A DNA stretch of 42,126 bases from a virus, in IMG/VR virus record IMGVR_UViG_3300025065_000014, positions 1 through 42,126 of that record; one strand, 5' to 3'. Under the pieces are notes generated by a model. It worked only from the letters and a program-made list of their open reading frames with translations, was not told the DNA's origin and did no database searches. The position numbers and the translations under genes were made by a program. Positions 30,033 through 38,354 of this stretch are shown one piece after another (within the stretch, counting starts at the first letter, position 1; each line of letters opens with the position of its first letter).

Positions 30033-31012
30033 CTTGCCCTCGGTCTGATATAGGGTGACTCCTCGCGCCTGGAAGAAGCCTGTCGTGAGTAAGGACGACT
30101 AGCAGCCGTTATAAGATCATGTGTAAGTCCTTTGATTTCTTGTTTATAATCTGCTATTGCTATGGCGTTTGTATTGTCTAAAAATCTTATTAAATCAAGT
30201 TTAACCATAGCGGCTAAAAGAATATCATATTTATCCTCAAACGGCATAGTCCCGCCTGCTGCAACATCAGCAAACAACTTATAATAGTCCATATATATAA
30301 GAATTGATTGGCTTGGTCTCGGCCCAAAGTATATCCTATTTCGGTGTTGTGTAGCAGCATCAGGTACTTGAGAGCTTGAAGCTGTTGGATCGGTATAAAA
30401 ACCTCTAAATACATCCCATGAAAATAATGGTATACGTCTGTCATTTACACGTTCAGTTAAAGTAATAATCTTGTCCAAATCATCTATGCCGGTTGAAGTC
30501 CTACGAGCTTCAGCGTCAAATATATCCCCTACTACAGTCTGGCCGGTATTCGTCCCATCCGCTACGGTTACATTTGAAGTTGAACCTGAAGTGGTAGAAG
30601 TTATTTGTAGGTATCCATCTGTGGTTTCTGAGGCTTCTGTGCCGCTTGTAGCGGCGTTTATTGCTGTCACAAGGTCTGCTATAGAAGTGGAAGCTGATAT
30701 GTCAATATCATCATAGTCTGTGCTGTCTATTGTAACTTTTAACTTATCATTAGCTATGCCTGTAAAACTAGACGTATCACCCACAACTACAGCTATGCCA
30801 ATATCTCTGTATTCCTGATCTTCTATTGTTACGAAATTCGCGCCAGCTCTAATATCATCTATAAAACCAAAGTCTTTAAGCAGACTTTTAACACGCTTTA
30901 TAGCTTTGTTTGTAAGTGATAAAGTGAGTGTATCTAAGTCAGTATCTGTAATACTGTAATCAATCTCTAATTGGCATTCGTTTAAAAAAACATCCACACT
31001 TGTTTTACTCAT
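30029..31012 (-). CDS. Head-tail adaptor-like protein with inserted flagellin-hook-like domain
   Basis: 327 residues. The outer parts are helical and resemble short-tailed phage adaptors (VDVFLNECQLEIDYSI, then RNRIYFGPRPSQSILIYMDYYK, EDKYDILLAAMVKLDLIRFLDN). Residues about 82-168 interrupt this with a Ser/Thr/Asp-rich beta segment: DKLKVTIDSTDYDDIDISA, IADLVTAINAATSG and GYLQITSTTSGSTSNVTV. This resembles the IN/hook motif of flagellin-hook and FliD proteins. The insertion would decorate the connector. It precedes the Wzy-like gene and follows the capsid genes, as expected for an adaptor. Confidence 0.55.
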   Translation of the reverse strand: MSKTSVDVFLNECQLEIDYSITDTDLDTLTLSLTNKAIKRVKSLLKDFGFIDDIRAGANFVTIEDQEYRDIGIAVVVGDTSSFTGIANDKLKVTIDSTDYDDIDISASTSIADLVTAINAATSGTEASETTDGYLQITSTTSGSTSNVTVADGTNTGQTVVGDIFDAEARRTSTGIDDLDKIITLTERVNDRRIPLFSWDVFRGFYTDPTASSSQVPDAATQHRNRIYFGPRPSQSILIYMDYYKLFADVAAGGTMPFEDKYDILLAAMVKLDLIRFLDNTNAIAIADYKQEIKGLTHDLITAASRPYSRQASSRREESPYIRPRAR

Positions 31013-31310
31013 ATTGTCTCCTTGATAAAGAGGAAAATGTAGTTGCCTCCCAAACTACTTCTGTTATCATACTAAATTCTTCTGGTTCTATCGGAAAGTA
31101 TGTATGTATATAATAATGTGATCCTTTCGATTCGACAAATCCCCATGAACCATCAGTCCTATCATTAGCCGAAAGGTCAACCTTATATCCTCTTTTAGCA
31201 AAACCTTCTTGTATCTCCTTTGGGTAGCAATCAAAAATAATCTCGACGCTATCGCAGAAAGCTATAGTTGTGACAAAAAATAATGCTATGAATACAATTA
31301 ATTTTTTCAT
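31005..31310 (-). CDS. Exported protein, 101 residues
   Basis: Sec-type signal (MKKLIVFIALFFVTTIAFC), then DSVEIIFDCYPKEIQEGFAKRGYKVDLS and GSHYYIHTYFPIEPEEFSMITEVVWEATTF, a compact alpha/beta fold. The only nearby sequence before its ATG is a pyrimidine-rich hairpin with no ribosome binding site, so it is likely poorly translated or coupled. It overlaps the adaptor start by 8 bases. Not recognised. Confidence 0.6.
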   Translation of the reverse strand: MKKLIVFIALFFVTTIAFCDSVEIIFDCYPKEIQEGFAKRGYKVDLSANDRTDGSWGFVESKGSHYYIHTYFPIEPEEFSMITEVVWEATTFSSLSRRQYE

Positions 31311-31319
31311 AAAATTGAT

Positions 31320-31345
31320 GGAGGGTTTAATTCGCCAAACCCCCC
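31320..31345 (-). terminator. Hairpin after the capsid/decoration genes
   Basis: Minus-strand GGGGGGTTT (31345-31337) pairs with AAACCCTCC (31328-31320), 9 bp with one G-U and an 8-base loop. Only a short T run (ATTTT) follows, so termination may be partial, lowering expression of the genes beyond the highly expressed capsid genes. It sits 10 bases before the ATG of the exported protein and may also limit its translation. Confidence 0.5.
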
Positions 31346-31378
31346 AAAAATGCGATGAACAAACAGCCTCAAGTATGT

Positions 31379-32026
31379 TTATTCACATTTTACGATAACA
31401 TTAACATAATCACCACTAGAATACCCTGCATCAGCTTCCAATGCTACACCGAGAATACCGCACCTTGCGGGATCGGCTGGGCCTGCTGTGGCTTTACCCG
31501 TAGTGCTTGACGCGTTTAAGATATCCCAAGGAGCTGCTCCACCTGTTACAGCGAATGCAGTTCCAAGTAGATCACCTGCTGAAACCGCAGCACCTATGAT
31601 AGTGTATATCTTTCCATAGGTCTGGACATAGCCCCAGTTAGAATAACCGTAATCATCTGTTGCATACTGCATGTTGCGAGTAGACTCAGATGAGATCACT
31701 GTGTTATTAACCAGAACACCAGCTACGCGTGAATCAAGCGTTACCCTTGCACTAGGAGCTACTGTTACACCATCCGAACCAGAAGTGCCTGTCCACCAGA
31801 TCATTACTGAACCAGCAGAGACATTATAGTTTATCGGATCGGTTACAATAGCGCCTGAGTAATTCTCACCAGGAATTAGCCTCACAAGACGGAATGTCTT
31901 ATGAGCTTCCCAGTTAGCCTTACCCTGACCCATTAAGTCACCTGTGCCTGGGCCTTGCGGGTTAATGGCATACGCTGTCCCGGTCATAAAAAGGACAGCA
32001 ACGAGCGTAATGAATAATTTTCTCAT
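31379..32026 (-). CDS. Putative capsid decoration protein with signal peptide
   Basis: 215 residues, directly after the major capsid gene. The N-terminus is a textbook Sec signal (MRKLFITLVAVLFMTGTAYA, cleavage after AYA). The mature protein is beta-rich with AGDLLGTAFAVTGGAA, CGILGVALEADAGYSSGDYVNVIVKCE, a pattern found in head decoration or capping proteins (AGDLLG...GVALE). Position and pattern support a virion role, and the signal peptide conflicts with cytoplasmic head assembly. Either the signal is a cleaved or unused N-arm, or the protein is exported. Confidence 0.55.
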   Translation of the reverse strand: MRKLFITLVAVLFMTGTAYAINPQGPGTGDLMGQGKANWEAHKTFRLVRLIPGENYSGAIVTDPINYNVSAGSVMIWWTGTSGSDGVTVAPSARVTLDSRVAGVLVNNTVISSESTRNMQYATDDYGYSNWGYVQTYGKIYTIIGAAVSAGDLLGTAFAVTGGAAPWDILNASSTTGKATAGPADPARCGILGVALEADAGYSSGDYVNVIVKCE

Positions 32027-32036
32027 TGTCTCCTCC

Positions 32037-33047
32037 TTATCCGGTTACAGACGTCATTACAACGTGTGCTCTAGGCAGGTTAGTAACTAACTGCCCGGCC
32101 CATGTGTAATATAGCGCCATGTTTAGTGATTTGTTAACTCGTTCCCAATTTACTTCCCAATTACCTGCCATGTCCTTGAGAACCTTTATCCACATGAATT
32201 TGGAGTTAATAAGATAAACTCTTGATACATTTATCGTATTCGCTCCGCCTAATACGGATGTGTTCTCTGACACGACATCTGCGAATCCTAAGTTGATTGA
32301 CGGTATTTTGAGTTGTGCTAACTTATCAGACGGTCGATACCTCATATTAGCTGTCAAAAATGACGCTAATGACGACCATCTTGGTACTGAAGCCACAACT
32401 ATATCCGCCACACTTGTACCGATTTGGTTTAACGATTGGGCTTCCATCAAAGCACCTATACCTGCTTCAGAACCTAAATCTGTTACTGAAGTCGTATAAG
32501 TTCCATTCTGGAGATATGCACCACCTGACCTTGTAAGGCCACCAATAGAACCAGTTGTAGGGGTCGTTGAAATGAAGCTCGGAATGGAGTTTATTTCAGT
32601 AGATGCAGGTGACGCCTTCCAAAGACCAGAGTTAAACTGGTTTTCATTGGTAGACGTTGCCTGTCTCCTCAGAGATTCAAGTAACGGCTTAATGTTAGCC
32701 CTACCCTTGTTCATGGCTTTATCGAGCTTGTTCAAGACTATACTATTGGTAAATATAGCCCACTGCCAACGAAGCCTTCTATTAGGGTCTTGGGTGGTAG
32801 CATTCATCTCTTCATCCCTGCCCTGCCATTTGGCATTCGAGGATTCGGCATACATAATACCGGCCCACGGCTCTAATCCACCATCTATTACTTCAGTCGT
32901 TCCTTTGGCGTTTAGTGCTGCGGTGAGACCGTTTACGTTTATTATACCGTCCCCGTGTGCGGTCTGGTGAGGGAGGATATGAAGGACTAATGTCTCCAGC
33001 GATGGCGCGCCCGTAATCTGCGTTGCATAACTTATGTTGGTTGGCAT
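32037..33047 (-). CDS. Major capsid protein
   Basis: 336 residues, between scaffold and decoration genes. IDGGLEPWAGIMYAES, then LRWQWAIFTNSIVLNKLDKAMNKG, IKPLLESLRRQA, a Ser/Thr-rich middle, and C-terminal VVASVPRWSSLASFLTANMRYRP, FMWIKVLKDMAGNW. The order (beta-hinge, spine-like helix, then P-domain-like section) is consistent with a HK97-fold capsid protein of about the usual size. No N-terminal delta domain or protease is obvious, which fits the separate scaffold. Assignment rests on position and pattern. Confidence 0.75.
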   Translation of the reverse strand: MPTNISYATQITGAPSLETLVLHILPHQTAHGDGIINVNGLTAALNAKGTTEVIDGGLEPWAGIMYAESSNAKWQGRDEEMNATTQDPNRRLRWQWAIFTNSIVLNKLDKAMNKGRANIKPLLESLRRQATSTNENQFNSGLWKASPASTEINSIPSFISTTPTTGSIGGLTRSGGAYLQNGTYTTSVTDLGSEAGIGALMEAQSLNQIGTSVADIVVASVPRWSSLASFLTANMRYRPSDKLAQLKIPSINLGFADVVSENTSVLGGANTINVSRVYLINSKFMWIKVLKDMAGNWEVNWERVNKSLNMALYYTWAGQLVTNLPRAHVVMTSVTG

Positions 33048-33064
33048 CGCTTACTCCTAATGCC

Positions 33065-34084
33065 TCAAGAGATTTTATAGAAGTCCATAAGGGCATCCAT
33101 GTCTTGACTATGATTGCCTGTCTTTTTCGGTAGCTTTGTCATATCAACAGGTGTCGTCTTAGTCTCAGAACGTAGATTACCCTTTTTCTCATCCCTTGCG
33201 GCTTTACGTTTTTTACCTTGCAATCGTTCAACGGTAAGCCGATGCTTTAGTTCTCCGAAATACTTATAAACGTCATCTTGAGTTAAGTCAGGATTTTTAG
33301 CTTTCTCTTCATCTATCCATTTACTTAACTCAGGAGCTATATCTTTTGCATAATCGAGGATCGGCCTACCATCTGTGCCCTTATCTTGGGCAAGTTCAGA
33401 CTGCATCTTCTCATGCAGTTGAGCGCCTTGACGTTCCCTCTCATGTGAAAAGACTTGCTCTTGTAATGGTTTGAGCGTAGCAGGGAGTTTATTCCCTAAG
33501 ATGTGCTCAACCATAACCCTTGCTATCTTGGTCTGATCGGTTATATAAGCCCTGTCCTGTTCAGTCAAGGTCTTATTATCCAAACCTAACTTACCGATAA
33601 CAAGTTCAACGTCGTTTACTGGTCTTTCGGGGACTGTATGTCCAGCATCTCTTAATCGTTTATCGATTGCTTCCTGAGTAAGTCCATCGTGTTTACCTTT
33701 TAACTGGATGTACTCAGGGGAACTTTGGACAGCCCTCAGTTCCTCCATTGTCTCTTTGGAAGGAAGTGAACTTTTGATCTCCGCTATTTCCTTGTCATAT
33801 TTCGCTTTAAGCTCGTTGTGAGCCTTGCGATACATTTGAGTTCGCGGATCATCATCTTCCTTCTCAGGCGTCTCCTCTTCAGTTTCTTCGGGTTTTTCTT
33901 CGGCCGTTTTTGGCTGTTCGGCGACAGCACCCTCAGATTCCTCAGTTTCTACACCTTCAGTCTCTTTTTCAGGCGAGCTACCTGATGGCTGACCTAATGT
34001 CCCGGCTTCATAAGCGTCGAGGGCATTATCTACAACTTCACTATCCCCCATAACCGCTGTCTGCCCTTCTTTAGGCTCTGGCAT
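33065..34084 (-). CDS. Scaffolding protein
   Basis: 339 residues. An acidic, disordered N-terminal third (EKETEGVETEESEGAVAEQP and EETEEETPEKEDDDP), then helical segments (MYRKAHNELKAKYDKEIAEIKS) and a basic C-terminal helix (LQGKKRKAARDEKKGN) end with DMDALMDFYKIS. Acidic helical proteins of this type between portal and capsid genes are scaffolds, removed during maturation. ATG follows AAAGGAG. Its leader can fold into a pseudoknot. Confidence 0.75.
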   Translation of the reverse strand: MPEPKEGQTAVMGDSEVVDNALDAYEAGTLGQPSGSSPEKETEGVETEESEGAVAEQPKTAEEKPEETEEETPEKEDDDPRTQMYRKAHNELKAKYDKEIAEIKSSLPSKETMEELRAVQSSPEYIQLKGKHDGLTQEAIDKRLRDAGHTVPERPVNDVELVIGKLGLDNKTLTEQDRAYITDQTKIARVMVEHILGNKLPATLKPLQEQVFSHERERQGAQLHEKMQSELAQDKGTDGRPILDYAKDIAPELSKWIDEEKAKNPDLTQDDVYKYFGELKHRLTVERLQGKKRKAARDEKKGNLRSETKTTPVDMTKLPKKTGNHSQDMDALMDFYKIS

Positions 34085-34103
34085 AACATACTCCTTTTTT
34101 TAG

Positions 34104-34149
34104 GCAGGCTGGAGTTGACAGTTGTAAACTTGCCTGCTACGGTTTACAA
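34104..34149 (-). promoter_or_regulatory. Predicted H-type pseudoknot before the scaffold gene
   Basis: In the minus-strand RNA UUGUAAAC (34149-34142) pairs with GUUUACAA (34129-34122), an 8-bp perfect stem. GCAGGC in its loop (34137-34132) pairs with GCCUGC downstream (34109-34104), 6 bp perfect. Linkers are 4, 2 and 12 bases. The stems end 8 bases before the AAAGGAG of the scaffold gene. A structure so close could regulate translation of scaffold relative to portal or capsid. No promoter of good quality was seen just upstream. Confidence 0.45.
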
Positions 34150-34200
34150 TTGTATAATTATTCCTCAGTAAAAAACACTCTATTTGAACCTGTTTGATTA

Positions 34201-34275
34201 TCAGCATTTGCGCTTTCCCTTAAAGCCTTTTTTTACTGCGAGTTTTTTTAACTTCCGCTCTAGTTCTACAGGCAT
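34201..34275 (-). CDS. Short basic peptide, 24 codons, perhaps truncated
   Basis: ATG 34273-34275 follows AAAGGAAAA. The product MPVELERKLKKLAVKKGFKG resembles the N-terminus of a short basic phage protein, commonly about 45 residues, that continues with a tyrosine-rich tail. Here the frame ends after KGKRKC. It may be a truncated or frame-shifted copy. Low information. Confidence 0.4.
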   Translation of the reverse strand: MPVELERKLKKLAVKKGFKGKRKC

Positions 34276-34277
34276 TA

Positions 34278-34493
34278 TTATTTTCCTTTCTGGATAACGA
34301 AATAATACTCACCATGCCTCTGAACAACGCCTAATACATCGTTCTTATATATCTCATGTAAAACAGCTTTTGTTTCTTCTCTACGACCAAAACTAAATGG
34401 TTTTCCTTTACTTTCCGCTTCCTGCTGTTTTCTTATTGTTTCCTCCTGGACTTTTGGCAAATAATCCGTTAAGCAAACGACTTCTATTTTCAT
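34278..34493 (-). CDS. Hypothetical protein, 71 residues
   Basis: ATG with GGAGGGAAC upstream. Begins MKIEVVCLTDYLPKVQEETIRK, then a basic middle (GKPFSFGRREETKAVLHEIYKND) and a beta C-terminus (VLGVVQRHGEYYFVIQKG). It overlaps the preceding gene by 86 bases in another frame. Not recognised. Confidence 0.55.
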   Translation of the reverse strand: MKIEVVCLTDYLPKVQEETIRKQQEAESKGKPFSFGRREETKAVLHEIYKNDVLGVVQRHGEYYFVIQKGK

Positions 34494-34731
34494 AAGTTCC
34501 CTCCCTTTTCCTTCGTGCTGTTTTTTCCTTCATCATCTCTTTCGTGTCATGATTTAAAGCCGGATCACTATGAGCATCCACGTATCCAGCCTTATCCCAC
34601 TCCCTGTGAGTGGTTATCTCTTTTCCTTCGTGATAAAAGTTCCTGCCTATACCAAATTGGTCTCTTGTTCCTGTGATACCAGGCATTTGCTTACATCTTA
34701 AAATCTCAGCTATTCCGCCATGGTTACGCAT
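34408..34731 (-). CDS. Hypothetical protein between portal and scaffold, 107 residues
   Basis: Not recognised by name, but MPGITGTRDQFGIGRNFYHEGKEITTHREWDKAGYVDAHSD has the look of a short conserved phage protein near portal genes. The C-terminal third is basic and glycine/asparagine-rich. ATG 34729-34731 follows AAAGGCGAA and overlaps the preceding gene by 22 bases. Confidence 0.55.
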   Translation of the reverse strand: MRNHGGIAEILRCKQMPGITGTRDQFGIGRNFYHEGKEITTHREWDKAGYVDAHSDPALNHDTKEMMKEKTARRKREGTYENRSRLLNGLFAKSPGGNNKKTAGSGK

Positions 34732-35120
34732 TTCGCCTTTATCTTCTTATCCTTCAAGAAGTCCTTTATCTGCTTCTCATCTACTCCCACAAGTAATATG
34801 GGTATTTTGGTCATCTTCTTACGCTTACATACACAAGCCCTATGAAGCCCTTTAATTGAATTGTTATTTATATCGTAGTAAGGAAGATTCCAAATGAAAT
34901 CTTTATTATTATATTGGATTGTTACGTTATTCAATACATCCTCATTAACAGGGATTTCAAGATTCACAAGTTTAAAGAAATCGTTTGTATTAATTTCGTA
35001 TACAATGCCTTTAAGATTATGCTTACCATGTAAGACTTCTGTGTAATAAGGCTTTCTAGCCTGCCTGTGTTTTGAAGTAAAGCCTGCTTTATCTAAGTTA
35101 AACTTATCTTGCCATTTCAT
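34710..35120 (-). CDS. Hypothetical protein after portal, 136 residues
   Basis: Begins MKWQDKFNLDKAGFTSKHRQ. Central beta-rich part (GIVYEINTNDFFKLVNLEIPV, FIWNLPYYDINN), one CVC pair, and a lysine-rich C-terminal domain (LVGVDEKQIKDFLKDKKIKAK). Its ATG overlaps the portal stop by 4 bases, so it is co-translated with the portal. Not recognised. Confidence 0.55.
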   Translation of the reverse strand: MKWQDKFNLDKAGFTSKHRQARKPYYTEVLHGKHNLKGIVYEINTNDFFKLVNLEIPVNEDVLNNVTIQYNNKDFIWNLPYYDINNNSIKGLHRACVCKRKKMTKIPILLVGVDEKQIKDFLKDKKIKAKCVTMAE

Positions 35121-36922
35121 TGTACTTGCCCTCCTGGAGGAGCTATCTCTCCTGTTGCGGCTAATCCTGGAACATCCTGGGGTTGAAGTTTAATTATCAA
35201 ATTCTCAGGTGAAAAACCATATTCTTTGGCGCTCTTCTTGATTTCTTCAGGATTGATTGAAAAGCCTTGTGGCAGTAATACTGTTGGATAAGCAGTCTGT
35301 ATAAGCCACGTAAGGTACTCAATCGTTTCTTTCTTCCTGAACTCTTTATTTGGTCTCAGCGCGGTAGTGACATCTATGTCTATCTCATAATCTAACGATA
35401 GTATCTCACTCAAAGGATTAGCCACCGAACCATCAGGATTCATCTGTGGCTGATACCACTCAGGCTTGGGTGAACCTGTGATCTTGACCCACATAGGATC
35501 ATCCCATAATTGAACGACTATATCCTTTAAAGTCTCGATTTGTGCCCTTAAATGATGCCGTAGGCCCTTCTGTGAGGCGATTTGGCGTGCCTGGAAGCCT
35601 CTTTCCTGTATTTTTAGCTCTTCTGCGAACTCAGGTGAAGTACCCACTTGCAGGCGCTCACCGGACACTCCCCAGAGTTTACGCTTGGTTGTGTCTAGGA
35701 TACCGTATAACTCATTATCATCCTTACTCACTGCTGACTGTGGGACTATACCTATGTTCTCTCCCCCACCATCCACACCGACATTTCCCATGACTTCTTT
35801 GTTATTCAAGATTTCTAATTCGGTATCTGTGACTTTATTCTTGTTGTACCACCTTTTAGGTATGTTCCTCTCAGCATTTTGCATTTTAAACGTCAAGTAG
35901 CTATTTATATCATCTTGAGTGGTCTTGTTTAACTGTGCCCTTGAGATAGGATAAGGCACTCCATAATCATCTAACATGCCTATTTTAAGGTTAAATCCAT
36001 TAGTAGTGTAAGGCCGGTCAAATCTGTAAAGAGACTTCTCTTTATAGCCTTTAGCGAGTAAAAACACCTCATAAACATTATTCTTCTTTCTATGCTCAAC
36101 TTGATAGAAAATCACGGTCTTTTTCATTCTCTCTTCAATATGAGCTGAAAACTCTATCTTTTCTTGTGCTGTAACCTTACCATCAAGTTCTGGAAACTCA
36201 GCTATAGCTTCAGCATAGGTCTTTCGTATGATTTTATAATTCCATTTCCTATCACATGCGCGGTCTACTTTGTAGTCAAAACCGAACTCTAATGGGTTCC
36301 ATCTTCGTATAAATAGATTGGTTTCTTTGGCTTGGATTTCCTCTTGTGAGGGTTCTTCTTTGGCTATATCTTCTTCAACCTTGTTAGGAGATAGATTCTT
36401 TCTGATTCTATTTAATATATTGGGTTCTTCTACTGGTGCTAGGGGATTAGGGTTAGGATTAACGATGTTTACTTCAATAGCAGATATGCCGGCCATGAGC
36501 TTGTCAAATAAACCTAAGTCATTCTCTTCGCCGCCACCTAGTTTCTTCCATAGATACTTTAAAGCACCCTTAAGAATAGGTGCCTGCTTTTCGTTATCTA
36601 TTACTTTCGGTAGTCTTGTAGCAGGGTCAATTATATCAGGCTTTACAGAAAATGGCTTTGTAGGTTCAGCTATGATCTCTAGGTTATCAAACCTAAACTC
36701 ACCTATAAGCTCATTTACATTGGGGAAGTATTCGTTCTGATGGACTGTCTTAGTCTTTAAGCCTGTCTTTAAATCAATTATCTCTTTGGCTATTTCACCT
36801 TCATAATACTTAAGAAGATCAGGATAGTTATTCCGTGCTTTTAGTTTTACATCCTTTTTTCTTTCACTAGACTCAATTTCTTTAAGCCAAAAGTCTACTT
36901 CGTGAAATGTCATCTCAGCCAT
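35117..36922 (-). CDS. Portal protein
   Basis: 601 residues, the size of short-tailed phage portals. After a helical N-terminal domain, the chain contains ILKGALKYLWKKLGG, FIRRWNPLEFGFDYKVDRACDRKW and KTTQDDINSYLTFKMQNAERNIPKRWYN, then a long stem-like helix region near ETLKDIVVQLWDD. The location directly after large terminase and the length make it the portal, the dodecameric ring through which DNA is packaged. The ATG overlaps the terminase stop by 8 bases. Confidence 0.8.
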   Translation of the reverse strand: MAEMTFHEVDFWLKEIESSERKKDVKLKARNNYPDLLKYYEGEIAKEIIDLKTGLKTKTVHQNEYFPNVNELIGEFRFDNLEIIAEPTKPFSVKPDIIDPATRLPKVIDNEKQAPILKGALKYLWKKLGGGEENDLGLFDKLMAGISAIEVNIVNPNPNPLAPVEEPNILNRIRKNLSPNKVEEDIAKEEPSQEEIQAKETNLFIRRWNPLEFGFDYKVDRACDRKWNYKIIRKTYAEAIAEFPELDGKVTAQEKIEFSAHIEERMKKTVIFYQVEHRKKNNVYEVFLLAKGYKEKSLYRFDRPYTTNGFNLKIGMLDDYGVPYPISRAQLNKTTQDDINSYLTFKMQNAERNIPKRWYNKNKVTDTELEILNNKEVMGNVGVDGGGENIGIVPQSAVSKDDNELYGILDTTKRKLWGVSGERLQVGTSPEFAEELKIQERGFQARQIASQKGLRHHLRAQIETLKDIVVQLWDDPMWVKITGSPKPEWYQPQMNPDGSVANPLSEILSLDYEIDIDVTTALRPNKEFRKKETIEYLTWLIQTAYPTVLLPQGFSINPEEIKKSAKEYGFSPENLIIKLQPQDVPGLAATGEIAPPGGQVQ

Positions 36923-38354
36923 ATATATAACTCCCTTGTGAATTTAATTTCCTTTTTCTCTGGTATCTAGCCCATACTGAATTAGGATTTAACTTCTTCT
37001 TTGGAAAGACGGTATCAGGCGGCCTAGAAGCACAAGCATAACGCGCCTCATCTGCCGTATGATCCTCACCATCTGTATTCAAATCTTCGGGCTTTCTTTC
37101 ATCATGTATGTTTGCCGGGAAGGTAGTTATGAAATGTGTGCAATTTGAGAATATTTCAAAGTTTGTGCCATCGTCACCTATCTTTAAAAAACGCTTTACT
37201 GTGCGCCAACCTTCAATACGTCTATTATCGCCTCTTGTTACGCTAAATCTTCTTTCTTCAGGTAACTCATTTATTATTGATTGCATTACTTCAGCGCCAC
37301 TTTCTGTTTCCCTGGCCTCTTTATGATGTTGTTTATCACCAAAAACTGCAGGATCAGACACTAAATACTCAATATTCTCTTTTTCAGTAGTCAATTTGCA
37401 TATTTCTCTTGCCAAAGTATCGTAATAAAAGCCTTCTTTGTATATCTCTCGATATCTTACAAGTCCGCCTTCTGGCTTAATAGCATACCAACCTACTGAA
37501 GCAGGTTTCTTCTCTCCATAATCGAGTGCTATAAATCTCTTCCAATATTCGGGTATGTAATATGGTTCAACTACATGAATACTATGCCTCCATTCCTTAA
37601 AATATTGGCCTGCAAATATGTTCCAATCCCCTTCAAGGAGAGCTTTTCTATCTTGTTCCGGCAGGCTTTCAAGCCTTTTCACATACATGGGGTCATTGGT
37701 AGTAAGTGAGGGGTTATCGTAGACTTTGGCAGGGATAAACATACTTGTCAGGCCAAGTTTATTTACATATACTGTCATTGTTTCTTTATCATCAATAAAC
37801 CTACGCTTTACCCACAAATGCCCGATATTGCCAGGATTAGCTGTTGCCCTTACTCTTACTGGAATATCCCTATCTGCTGATCTAGCTTGTGCTTTTAAGA
37901 ACTCGTACTGTGTTTCAGTAAACTCTTCAAGCTGGTCAAAGCCCATGTATTGATATTCATGTCCTTGATAATCATATTTACTTTCTTCGTGCTGACAATG
38001 AGCAAAATATAACTTTGCTCCGGAAGGCCACTCCCAACATCTTTCTTGCTTATTATAACTTGCTTGACCTGTAAGCCAATAATAAGCCCTATCTATGATC
38101 TCTCTTAGTCTTGGGAAAGTCCTGCGGAAGATTATGCCACGATAATTGGCTTTTTGTATAAGATTGGGTTCTATAAAATCGAAGAGGAGCCAATCAGTCT
38201 TTCCACCACCTTTAGCACCACCATATAGAAGTTCGTCTACATGAAAATATCTAAACGCTTCTGTTTGTGGCCCGGGATGTGGTCGCCATATCCTGCTTGG
38301 AGTATGGTTCTGGTCGGTAGATTTGGACGATTTGCTTGATTGATTGGTCAACAA
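36915..38354 (-). CDS. Terminase large subunit
   Basis: 479 residues. N-terminal ATPase: Walker A GGAKGGGKT (45-53), then a Walker B/catalytic site MGFDQLEEF and coupling-motif region RVRATANPG. C-terminal RNase H-like nuclease: FIALDYGEKKPASVGWY (first Asp), YLVSDPAVFG (second Asp) and DHTADEARYACAS (third Asp). These are the acidic residues that cut concatemeric DNA during headful or cos packaging. The gene overlaps small terminase by 104 bases in another frame, which suggests the true start may be later, for example the residues just before the Walker A. Confidence 0.93.
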   Translation of the reverse strand: MLTNQSSKSSKSTDQNHTPSRIWRPHPGPQTEAFRYFHVDELLYGGAKGGGKTDWLLFDFIEPNLIQKANYRGIIFRRTFPRLREIIDRAYYWLTGQASYNKQERCWEWPSGAKLYFAHCQHEESKYDYQGHEYQYMGFDQLEEFTETQYEFLKAQARSADRDIPVRVRATANPGNIGHLWVKRRFIDDKETMTVYVNKLGLTSMFIPAKVYDNPSLTTNDPMYVKRLESLPEQDRKALLEGDWNIFAGQYFKEWRHSIHVVEPYYIPEYWKRFIALDYGEKKPASVGWYAIKPEGGLVRYREIYKEGFYYDTLAREICKLTTEKENIEYLVSDPAVFGDKQHHKEARETESGAEVMQSIINELPEERRFSVTRGDNRRIEGWRTVKRFLKIGDDGTNFEIFSNCTHFITTFPANIHDERKPEDLNTDGEDHTADEARYACASRPPDTVFPKKKLNPNSVWARYQRKRKLNSQGSYIYG

